This document shows, piece after piece, positions 55,878 to 63,845 of a stretch of DNA of 64,000 nucleotides. Source of the DNA: Flavobacteriaceae bacterium (GTDB taxonomy: Bacteria > Bacteroidota > Bacteroidia > Flavobacteriales > Flavobacteriaceae); assembly GCA_027082925.1 (NCBI GenBank), contig JALWTD010000019.1, forward strand, positions 54,655 to 118,654, written 5' to 3'. How positions within the stretch are numbered: the stretch's first letter is position 1; every line of letters begins with the position of its first letter. A program made the translations under genes and the position numbers. The notes under the pieces are model-generated. The model worked only from the letters and a program-made list of their open reading frames with translations. It was not told the origin of the DNA and ran no database searches.

Positions 55878-57850
55878 TGAAAAAGGTTAAGCTAACATAC
55901 TTTATTTTATTGTTTTCAATTTGTGGATTTTCACAAAATGGGACCCCTGAAACTGCTTTTTGGAGACTAGCAAATGTTGACGGAGAGGTTAGTTTGGGTA
56001 ATTTTTATTGGAAACAACAAATAACCAGAGATTTTTTTAAAGAAGAATTGGAAAGTTCTTTTTTTACAGGAAGCCTTTTTTTAAACACCAAAAGTTATTT
56101 TTGGCACCCAAATTTTTTAGAGCTAGATTTAGATGTAGGATATAGTCCGGAAACAGGACAACGGCTGTCACTAGTTACGCCAGATAGAAATGAAGTAAAT
56201 ACTTTAAAAAAAGTAAATGCCAGAGCGCTATTGTTTCAACATAACGCTTTTAACGTTAAAGCCTTTTTAAACTTTAACGAAAATTATAACAATAGAGAAA
56301 ATTTAACAAATTTAAAGTCCGATTTTAAAAACTGGGGTACGGTTTTAAACTATACAAATAAATACCTTCCTTTTACGGTGTCGTATCAAAGTGGAGTTGG
56401 AGAACAACTAGAGCTTCAAACCAATAGGAGTTATACTACAGAACACACTAATTTAGAAGGAAGTGCAAGTAAATCGTTTGGAGCAAACGACAGACATCAA
56501 TTTAGATACTCTTATAGTAAGTATTTATATGAAAATTCATTTTTAGATCCAAATCAAGAAAATTACATTGTAAAAAATGATATTAATAGTTGGACATTGA
56601 ATAGCTATGTGTTTTTAGATGCTAAGAAAAATTACAGCATAAATTCTTTAGTATCAAATGAAAATCAGCAAGGAAATTTCAATTACAAACGCTTTCAGGT
56701 TTCTGAAAACTTATTTTTTAAATTACCGAGCCATTTTAATTGGGCTAATAATTACAGCTATTTTGATGTACAAGGCGATTTGCAGCAATCTAAGCAACAC
56801 AATATAATAAGTACGCTCTCTCATCAGCTTTATGAAAGTTTAAACACCAGTATTTCTTATGAATACAACGATGTTTCCAACACACAATACAGTGAGCTTA
56901 TAAATAGAGCAATATTTGATGTAAAATACACTAAAAAAATTCCGTTAAAAGGACGTTTAACACTTTCATACAGGTTTGTAAATAACAATCAGGACAGAAA
57001 AAGTGAAGATGCTTTTTTAAATATTCAGAATGAAGAATATACACTTACAGATGGGCAAATAATATTGCTAAATACACAAAATGTAGATATTGCTTCAGTA
57101 ATAGTTAAAGATGCAACCGGATCTATAATTTACCAATTAAGTGTAGACTATATTTTAATAGATAGGAATGAATATTTAGAAATTCAACGAGTTCCGGGAG
57201 GGCAAATATCAAACAATGAAACCGTTTTTATTGACTATACGGCCATTCAACCAAAATCGTATCAGTTTACGGCTTTAACCAATTATTTTACAAGCACTAT
57301 TTCTTTTTGGAACAGTGCAATACAATTTTATTACAACACCTCAAAACAAGATTATGTAAACCCTGTGAATATTGATTATTTGACACTCAATTATTTTAAT
57401 CAAAAGGTATACGGAAGTCGTTTTAAATTTAAATTTGTAAGCGGAGGTATTGAATATGACGATTATAAAAGCACAATTATTCCGTATAAATTAACACGAT
57501 ACTATCTAGTATTACAAGGAAATTTAAGAAAGAAACTGTTTTTTACAGTTAATGGAACTGTTAGAGATTATCAAATGATTGTTGAAGAAGGAATGAAACA
57601 AAAATATTACAATATTTCAGGAAATGTATTTTATAACTTTAATACAAAAACTCGACTTTTTTTAGAAGCCAGTTATTTGAAGCAAGAAGGAGAAGGTATA
57701 GATTTAGATTTAACCACGGCAAGAGCTGAGTTTTCTACACGTTTCCGCCAACTGTTTTTTTCAGTGGGAGTTGAATTATACAAAAATATATTTTATAACG
57801 AGAATATTGATTTTAAAAAATTAACCATTAGAATCGCTCGAAAATTTTAA
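55877..57850 (+). CDS. outer-membrane beta-barrel protein of the cytochrome cluster
   Basis: 657 residues with a signal peptide (ICGFSQ near 20). The mature part has no cysteine and no membrane helix; it is rich in alternating aromatic/polar strands (SVSYQSG-like stretches, about 20 or more strands by eye) and ends RIARKF, with the terminal Phe typical of outer-membrane barrels. Residues about 390-450 look like a small globular insertion. It sits between two multiheme cytochromes and overlaps the first by 1 nt. Position and fold suggest the sheath of a porin-cytochrome conduit (compare MtrB/PioB/OmbB), but I cannot show homology. Confidence 0.75.
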   Translation: MKKVKLTYFILLFSICGFSQNGTPETAFWRLANVDGEVSLGNFYWKQQITRDFFKEELESSFFTGSLFLNTKSYFWHPNFLELDLDVGYSPETGQRLSLVTPDRNEVNTLKKVNARALLFQHNAFNVKAFLNFNENYNNRENLTNLKSDFKNWGTVLNYTNKYLPFTVSYQSGVGEQLELQTNRSYTTEHTNLEGSASKSFGANDRHQFRYSYSKYLYENSFLDPNQENYIVKNDINSWTLNSYVFLDAKKNYSINSLVSNENQQGNFNYKRFQVSENLFFKLPSHFNWANNYSYFDVQGDLQQSKQHNIISTLSHQLYESLNTSISYEYNDVSNTQYSELINRAIFDVKYTKKIPLKGRLTLSYRFVNNNQDRKSEDAFLNIQNEEYTLTDGQIILLNTQNVDIASVIVKDATGSIIYQLSVDYILIDRNEYLEIQRVPGGQISNNETVFIDYTAIQPKSYQFTALTNYFTSTISFWNSAIQFYYNTSKQDYVNPVNIDYLTLNYFNQKVYGSRFKFKFVSGGIEYDDYKSTIIPYKLTRYYLVLQGNLRKKLFFTVNGTVRDYQMIVEEGMKQKYYNISGNVFYNFNTKTRLFLEASYLKQEGEGIDLDLTTARAEFSTRFRQLFFSVGVELYKNIFYNENIDFKKLTIRIARKF

Positions 57851-57880
57851 ATAAAGTAGCAGTATTTAAACCAGATTATT

Positions 57881-58933
57881 ATGAAAACATCAAGAAAAAA
57901 ATTATCAAAGAATTTAAACATAGGACTGTTGTTATGTTTATTTTTTGTGCAGGCAACCATTTTTGCTCAGAACGTTTCAGGAGAAAAATCTTGTGTAGAT
58001 TGTCATAAGCGAACGGTCAAAAAAGATATTTTACACGGTCCGGTAGCTTCTGATTGTACCGTTTGTCACGTACCAAATGGAAAACAGCATCCTATTGAAG
58101 ATGAAGAAGGATTTACACTTTTAGAAGAAGGTGCTAAATTGTGTTTTTCATGTCATGAGGAAGAACAAAAAACCATTTCAAATAATAAGTATGTACACAA
58201 GCCGGTAGCTAGAGGTGAGTGTTCAGAGTGTCATGAAGTTCACAGTTCTAACGATTCAAAGCTTATTTTTTCTAACTCTCCAGATTTGTGTTATTTCTGT
58301 CATGACAAAATTGAAACAGCAATAAGTAAGTCTGCTTTTACACATTCTGTTGCCAGTGAAGAAGGTGGATGTATTACTTGTCATTCTCCGCATTCTTCTT
58401 CAGAGAAAAAAATACTGGTTGCAAAAGAAAAAACATTGTGTTTAGATTGCCATGATAAAACGATAGAAAAAGACGGAAGAAAAATTACAAATATCAACAA
58501 ATTAATAGCCGAAAGTAAGGTGCAACACCCAGCGCTTGATGATGGTTGTTCTGTATGTCACAATCCACATGCTTCGGAAAATAAATTTTTGTTAAATATT
58601 GCATATCCAACCGGAAATTATGCACCAGGAACAGAAGAAAATTACGATTTGTGTTTTGGGTGTCATGATACAGACTTATTGTTGTTAGAAACAACAAAAT
58701 ATGCAACACAGTTTAGAGATGGAGAACGAAACTTACACTATTTACACGTTAATAAAAAACAAAAAGGACGTACTTGTGTAAATTGTCATAGTGTTCACGG
58801 TTCATCTAGAGAACATTTAATACCTGAAACCGTAAAATTTGGTGGTTGGAATATGCCTTTAAAGTTTAAACCTTTTGATGATGGAGGTTCTTGTGCAAGT
58901 GGATGCCATAAAGAAGAACGATATACAAGATAG
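57881..58933 (+). CDS. multiheme c-type cytochrome, 10 CXXCH plus one CX3CH
   Basis: 350 residues with a signal peptide (ATIFAQ near 30). Ten CXXCH motifs are spread over the mature chain from CVDCHKR near 38, with LHGPVASDCTVCH near 50 like the repeat in the nine-haem protein, and a last CASGCH motif with three spacer residues close to the C-terminus. Exported; could be the periplasmic partner of the barrel complex. 30 nt after the barrel gene, last gene of the operon, followed by a bidirectional terminator. Confidence 0.93.
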   Translation: MKTSRKKLSKNLNIGLLLCLFFVQATIFAQNVSGEKSCVDCHKRTVKKDILHGPVASDCTVCHVPNGKQHPIEDEEGFTLLEEGAKLCFSCHEEEQKTISNNKYVHKPVARGECSECHEVHSSNDSKLIFSNSPDLCYFCHDKIETAISKSAFTHSVASEEGGCITCHSPHSSSEKKILVAKEKTLCLDCHDKTIEKDGRKITNINKLIAESKVQHPALDDGCSVCHNPHASENKFLLNIAYPTGNYAPGTEENYDLCFGCHDTDLLLLETTKYATQFRDGERNLHYLHVNKKQKGRTCVNCHSVHGSSREHLIPETVKFGGWNMPLKFKPFDDGGSCASGCHKEERYTR

Positions 58934-58950
58934 TACTAGCTACAGCAAAT

Positions 58951-58983
58951 AAAAAAGGCACTTATTTAATAAGTGCCTTTTTT
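58951..58983. terminator. bidirectional terminator closing the cytochrome operon
   Basis: AAAAAAGGCACTTA (58951-58964) / TAAGTGCCTTTTTT (58970-58983), between the last cytochrome and the convergent OB-fold genes. A and T arms make it work both ways. Confidence 0.92.
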
Positions 58984-58998
58984 ACGTTTAACCTTTTT

Positions 58999-59682
58999 TT
59001 ATTTTAAGATTACAGCATTTTCAATAATTAATCCATAAAAATAGCCATAGCCAAAATCTTTTTCAAGAGATACTTTTCCTTCTATCGTAATAACATCTCC
59101 TACATTTACTTGAGCACTTGTGGTTATTGTTAAGTCAAATTCGCCATTATAACTGCTTCCATCTTGTAAATGAATCCAGTTTTTACTCATAATTTGAGCA
59201 TTAAATTTGGTTACTTTTCCTCTAATTTTAACAATTTTACCATTGTATTTTTCTTTGTTTTTTAATAATTCTTCAATGCGAATACTTCCATTTTGTGGTT
59301 TAACAGAAATAGGTGTATTATCTACTTTTACAGGTTTTTTAATGGTATGTGTAAAAGCTTTTTGAGAACTGTCAGAAGAGTTACTTATATTTTGTAAAAA
59401 CACAACAGATTTGAAGGTTTTATTTAGTTCTTTACTCTTAAAATCAGTCATTTTCATACCTCCTTTATAATAGAGTGTATCGCCAACTTTAGTTACTAAA
59501 CTTGGTACGGCTAACCATTTTTTAGTTCCATCTTCATTAACAAATAAATAGGTATAAGAGTTTACTTGAAGTACTTCAAGTACCGTAACTTGGTGTAGGT
59601 TTTTATTGGTGTTTTGCCCAATTATAGCTAGTGAACAAAAGAATAAAACACAACAAATGAGTGTTGTTTTTAAAAGATTCAT
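58999..59682 (-). CDS. exported small OB-fold protein of the multiheme-cytochrome (NrfJ-like) type, copy 2
   Basis: 227 residues with a signal peptide (LAIIGQ near 22). N-terminal domain: VTVLEVLQVNSYTYLFVNEDG followed by KWLAVPS and MKMTDFKSKELNKTFKSVVF, a pattern I associate with small proteins encoded beside multiheme cytochromes in Geobacter and Wolinella (NrfJ-related). C-terminal OB-fold: EELLKNKEKYNGKIVKIRGK, NWIHLQDGS, VGDVITIEGKV. About half the residues match its neighbour at 59693. Function unproven; assembly or haem handling is a guess. 10 nt after copy 1. Confidence 0.72.
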   Translation of the reverse strand: MNLLKTTLICCVLFFCSLAIIGQNTNKNLHQVTVLEVLQVNSYTYLFVNEDGTKKWLAVPSLVTKVGDTLYYKGGMKMTDFKSKELNKTFKSVVFLQNISNSSDSSQKAFTHTIKKPVKVDNTPISVKPQNGSIRIEELLKNKEKYNGKIVKIRGKVTKFNAQIMSKNWIHLQDGSSYNGEFDLTITTSAQVNVGDVITIEGKVSLEKDFGYGYFYGLIIENAVILK

Positions 59683-59692
59683 AATTTGGAAT

Positions 59693-60406
59693 TTAGTTAG
59701 CCAATACAGCGTTTTCTACAATTAGTTTGTACACATATCCTGCACCAAAATCTTTATTAAGCGCAACAGTACCTTTAAGGGTAATAATATCACCAACCTT
59801 AGCTTCAATTTTGGTGGTTACCGTTAAATCAAAATCGCCATTATAGGCTGTGCCATCTTGTAAATGAATCCAGTTTTTTCGCATAATGGCAGGATTAAAC
59901 TTAGTAACCTCACCTTTAATGGTTACAACCTTACCATTATACTTTTCTTTATTCTTATAAAGTTCTTCAATAGAAATGGTATTTTTGGCTGTAGTAACTT
60001 TTACTGCTTTTTTCTCAATTACAGGTTTTGTTGCTATTTTGGCTAAATCAACTCCTTCAGGAACATTTAATACAGGAATGTCATTCATATCAGGAGTTGT
60101 TCCTAACTTTTCAATAAAAAGTATTTTATCAAAAGTTTTATTTAGTTCTTTACTTTCAAAGTTAGGCATTTCCATAGGGTTTTTATAGTAATATACTTTG
60201 CCTACTTCAGCGTTTGTTGTTGGTGTTGCCAGCCAATTTGAAGTTCCGTTTCCTTCAACAAGTAAATAGGTATATTCACTTACCTGAATGACCTTTTTAA
60301 CAGTTACTTTATGAATGCCATTAAGGTTTTCAACGGTTACTTTTGCTTTTTGCTGACATGCCGATAATAAAATAAATACTGAGATTATTCCTAAAATTTT
60401 TTTCAT
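59693..60406 (-). CDS. small OB-fold lipoprotein of the multiheme-cytochrome (NrfJ-like) type, copy 1
   Basis: 237 residues. The N-terminus MKKILGIISVFILLSACQQ has a canonical lipobox (Cys17). Domain order as in copy 2: VKKVIQVSEYTYLLVEGNG, NWLATPT, MEMPNFESKELNKTFDKILF, then the OB-fold (EELYKNKEKYNGKVVTIKGE, NWIHLQDGTAYNGDFDLTV). One copy is lipid-anchored and one soluble, so they may work at membrane and periplasm respectively. First gene of the minus-strand pair; its promoter (60453-60495) shares the FNR-type operator with the ccsBA gene. Confidence 0.75.
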   Translation of the reverse strand: MKKILGIISVFILLSACQQKAKVTVENLNGIHKVTVKKVIQVSEYTYLLVEGNGTSNWLATPTTNAEVGKVYYYKNPMEMPNFESKELNKTFDKILFIEKLGTTPDMNDIPVLNVPEGVDLAKIATKPVIEKKAVKVTTAKNTISIEELYKNKEKYNGKVVTIKGEVTKFNPAIMRKNWIHLQDGTAYNGDFDLTVTTKIEAKVGDIITLKGTVALNKDFGAGYVYKLIVENAVLAN

Positions 60407-60452
60407 GTGATAACGATTTTAATATACTGCTAAATATATTGTTAATTTACTA

Positions 60453-60495
60453 CAAACTTACTGTAAAATAGGAGCTTAAAGAATGATATTTATCA
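60453..60495 (-). promoter_or_regulatory. minus-strand promoter sharing the 60484 operator
   Basis: On the minus strand the palindrome TGATATTTATCA-complement (60495-60484) is followed after exactly 23 nt by TAAGTTTG (60460-60453), a TAnnTTTG box, 47 nt before the start of the OB-fold lipoprotein gene. Confidence 0.75.
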
Positions 60496-60526
60496 ATAGA
60501 ATACTGGAATTGTATCGTTAAATTTG
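60484..60526 (+). promoter_or_regulatory. FNR/CRP-type operator plus -7 box of the haem-ligase gene
   Basis: TGATATTTATCA (60484-60495), exactly 23 nt, TAAATTTG (60519-60526). The ATG follows at 60571. The same operator serves the divergent promoter at the same distance on the other side. Confidence 0.78.
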
Positions 60527-60570
60527 AGGTATTGAAAAATCAAAGAATTAGCACATAAACTTTTAGCAGT

Positions 60571-63500
60571 ATGAAAAAACTAGTGAATTTAATTTTTTCG
60601 TCCAAAACAACCCTTGTGTTGTTGGTTATTTTTACCATAGCCATTGGGACGGCCACATTTATTGAAGATAAATACGATACAACTACCGCAAAATTAGCAA
60701 TTTACAATGCCAAGTGGTTTGAGTTTATATTGTTTTTACTTGTTTTAAATTTTATAGGAAGCATTAAGCGATTCCACTTACTTAGAAAAAGCAAACTACC
60801 CGGATTTCTTTTTCACAGTGCATTTATTGTAGTTATTATTGGTGCAGCTGTTACTAGATATATTGGATTTGAAGGTAGTATGCATATTAGAGAAGGAGAA
60901 GCATCAAACTTTATGTATAGCTCTGAGCCTTATTTAACACTAATATTAGCTGATAATCAATTTAATTATGTAGTTAAAGAGCCGATGCTTTTTGGAGAAT
61001 TAACCGATAACTCTTTTTCTATTGATATTGATACAAAAGACAAAGGAACAGTACAAGTTGTTTATAAAAACTATATTAAAAATGCTATTGAAACGTATGA
61101 AGATGGAGGTGAAGATGGTATTGATATGGTAGCACTAACACTTAGTATTGACGGACATAAAGATGCACTATTTATAAAAGAAGGCGAACTTAAAAAAATA
61201 CACGAATTTGAAGTTACACTTAATAAAGACCTTCCAAATGCTTTAAATTTAATTACACAAGATGGAAAGTTGTTTATGAAGTATTTTAATGCCATTAAAA
61301 GTATTAAAATGCCTGAGAATAGTGAAGCAATTATAACGAAAGATACAATTGTTGAGCTTCAACAAAATTATATTTACGAACCGGAAGGCTCAGGAGTTAG
61401 TTTTGTGATTTCAAAATTTCATAAAAATGCCATTATTAAATACGTAAAAGGAACAGAAGATACCCAAGGACCTGACGTGTTGTTGGTAGATGTTATTTAT
61501 AACAACAAAACAAAAGAAGTTCCTGTTTTAGGTGATATGGGATATGTAGATAATTTTCATAAGGTAGCTTTAGATAACAATTTAAATTTGCAAATAAGCT
61601 ACGGCGTTACCGAAATAAAATTGCCTTTTTCACTTCGTTTAAACAAATTTATTTTAGAGCGGTATGCCGGTTCGTCTAGTCCGTCTTCATATGCTAGTGA
61701 GGTCACTCTAATTGACGAAGCAAATAATGTAGTTGAAAATCATAGAATTTATATGAACCATGTGCTTAACTATAAAGGATATCGATTTTTTCAATCATCG
61801 TATGATAAAGATGAAAGAGGAACCATACTTTCTGTAAATCATGATTTTTACGGAACATGGATTTCTTACTTCGGATATTTTTTAATGGCTTTAGGGTTTG
61901 TATTAACGCTATTTAATAAGCATTCCAGATATAGAGAGCTTATGCATAAAATTAGAAACCTTCGTCAAAAAAGAAAAGCAGTTGTCGCAACAATTATTAT
62001 GTTGTTAATGTCGCCAATATTGTTTTCTCAAAATACACAATCTCACACACACAACAACGCGTCAACAGTTAGTTTTGAGCATGCACAAAAATTTGGTCGT
62101 TTAATTGTACAAACATATAACGGAAGATTTCAGCCTATAAATACGTTGGCTTACGATGTGATGCATAAAATATCAAAGAAAGATGTTTTTGATATCCCTG
62201 GCAAAGGCAAAATGAAAGCAATGCAGGTATTTATGGATTTACCTTTAAACGCAGAATTTTGGAAGCAACAAAAGCTTATTTACGTGAGAGAGAAAGCAAT
62301 AATGAATTTATTGGGATTAAGTGGTAAATACGCTTCTTTTAACGACTTTTTTGATGAAAAAGGCTCTTATAAGCTAAAAACAGTAGCCGAAACAGCTTTT
62401 AGAAAAAAACAATCAGATCAAAATACATTTGATAAAGAAGTTATTAAACTAAATGAACGTGTAGAAATTTTTATGATGGCTTTTCAAGGAAACTTATTAA
62501 ATATTTTTCCTGACCAAAGTGATGAAAATAATAAGTGGATAAATTGGAGTGACGAACAAGCACAAAAACCTTTAACGGGAGCATTAAAAATGCTAGGAGC
62601 TTCATTTGGTGTAAAAGAACTAACCTATAATAACCTAATGATGCTTTATTTAACGGAGGTATTTAAAGCAACTACCTCAGGAGATTACACAAAAGCTGAT
62701 AAAATTTTAGGTTATATGGAAAGTATTCAAAGACAGAGTAGTGCAGCAGAGATGCTTCCGTCTAAAACAAAAATTGAAAAAGAAATTCAATACAACGACT
62801 CTAAAATTTTCATCAATCTAAAAATGGTTTATGCACTTTTAAGTGTCATTTTATTAGCGTTAGCCTTTATTGATAATTTAAAAGAAAAGAAGAGCAAGAT
62901 ATTGACATATGTATTAAACTTTTTTATCGCAATTTTGGCAATTGCTTTTGTGTACCATACGTATGGTATGGGATTAAGATGGTATTTGTCTGGTCACGCA
63001 CCTTGGAGTAATGGATACGAGGCACTTATTTTAATTTCTTGGGCAAGTTTATTAGCAGGATTTAGTTTTGTACGTTATTCAAAAATAACATTGGCAGCAA
63101 CTACATTATTAGCCTTTTTCACATTAATGACAGCGAGTCATAGTAGTTATGATCCTCAATTAACAAATTTACAGCCTGTATTAAAATCGTATTGGTTAAT
63201 TATACATGTTGCTACTTTAACAATTAGTTATGGATTTTTAGGATTAGGTTTCGTACTAGGCTTATTAAACTTGGTTTTATACTTAATAAAAAACGATAAA
63301 AATTATAAAAAGTTAAACCTCATAATAGGTGAATTAACCCATATTAATGAAATGAATTTGACGGTGGGCTTATTTTTAGCAACAGTTGGTACGTTTTTAG
63401 GTGGTATTTGGGCAAATGAAAGTTGGGGACGCTACTGGGGCTGGGATGCAAAAGAAACATGGGCTCTTGTAATAGTAATTGTATATACCATTATTCTTCA

Positions 63501-63753
63501 TTTTAGATTAGTCCCAAAAATGAGAAGTATGTATATTTTTAATGTTGGAGCAGTAATAGGGTTTTCTAGTGTACTAATGACATTTTTTGGTGTTAATTAT
63601 TACTTATCGAAAGGAATGCATAGTTATGCTAGTGGAGAAACACCTGTTTTTCCTATTTGGGCATGGGTTACTATAATTTTAATATTGCTGTTAGTAATAG
63701 CTGCCGGAATAAAAAATAAGTTAACAAATCATAATAAGGTATTGCATTTGTAG
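60571..63753 (+). CDS. ccsBA: fused ResB-CcsA cytochrome c maturation protein (System II haem ligase)
   Basis: 1060 residues. N-terminal ResB half: membrane helices near 10-30, 50-65 and 75-95, a large periplasmic domain (about 100-430) and a helix near 435-455. A helix near 475 leads into a second periplasmic region. The C-terminal CcsA half has about eight helices, with periplasmic haem-binding WWD motif WGRYWGWDAKETWALV near 955 and flanking His residues (YLSGHAPWSNGYEALIL, YWLIIHVATLTISYG, ILHFRLVP). It exports haem and attaches it to CXXCH. Placement under the same operator type as the cytochromes suggests it is dedicated to them. A terminator follows. Confidence 0.95.
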   Translation: MKKLVNLIFSSKTTLVLLVIFTIAIGTATFIEDKYDTTTAKLAIYNAKWFEFILFLLVLNFIGSIKRFHLLRKSKLPGFLFHSAFIVVIIGAAVTRYIGFEGSMHIREGEASNFMYSSEPYLTLILADNQFNYVVKEPMLFGELTDNSFSIDIDTKDKGTVQVVYKNYIKNAIETYEDGGEDGIDMVALTLSIDGHKDALFIKEGELKKIHEFEVTLNKDLPNALNLITQDGKLFMKYFNAIKSIKMPENSEAIITKDTIVELQQNYIYEPEGSGVSFVISKFHKNAIIKYVKGTEDTQGPDVLLVDVIYNNKTKEVPVLGDMGYVDNFHKVALDNNLNLQISYGVTEIKLPFSLRLNKFILERYAGSSSPSSYASEVTLIDEANNVVENHRIYMNHVLNYKGYRFFQSSYDKDERGTILSVNHDFYGTWISYFGYFLMALGFVLTLFNKHSRYRELMHKIRNLRQKRKAVVATIIMLLMSPILFSQNTQSHTHNNASTVSFEHAQKFGRLIVQTYNGRFQPINTLAYDVMHKISKKDVFDIPGKGKMKAMQVFMDLPLNAEFWKQQKLIYVREKAIMNLLGLSGKYASFNDFFDEKGSYKLKTVAETAFRKKQSDQNTFDKEVIKLNERVEIFMMAFQGNLLNIFPDQSDENNKWINWSDEQAQKPLTGALKMLGASFGVKELTYNNLMMLYLTEVFKATTSGDYTKADKILGYMESIQRQSSAAEMLPSKTKIEKEIQYNDSKIFINLKMVYALLSVILLALAFIDNLKEKKSKILTYVLNFFIAILAIAFVYHTYGMGLRWYLSGHAPWSNGYEALILISWASLLAGFSFVRYSKITLAATTLLAFFTLMTASHSSYDPQLTNLQPVLKSYWLIIHVATLTISYGFLGLGFVLGLLNLVLYLIKNDKNYKKLNLIIGELTHINEMNLTVGLFLATVGTFLGGIWANESWGRYWGWDAKETWALVIVIVYTIILHFRLVPKMRSMYIFNVGAVIGFSSVLMTFFGVNYYLSKGMHSYASGETPVFPIWAWVTIILILLLVIAAGIKNKLTNHNKVLHL

Positions 63754-63784
63754 TGCCTTAACCATTCTACCATATAAAGAAACG

Positions 63785-63826
63785 AATACCTTGCCGGATT
63801 TATAAAAGCAGGGTATTTGTTTTTTA
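63785..63826 (+). terminator. terminator of ccsBA
   Basis: AATACCTTGC (63785-63794) / GCAGGGTATT (63808-63817), one T-G wobble, 13-nt loop, then TTGTTTTTT. Confidence 0.8.
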
Positions 63827-63845
63827 ATAAATTGCTATTTACACT

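Noticed and set aside
51264..58933. Type IX secretion C-terminal domains on the exported cytochromes
   Set aside because: None of the C-termini shows the conserved CTD pattern; they end shortly after the last haem motif.
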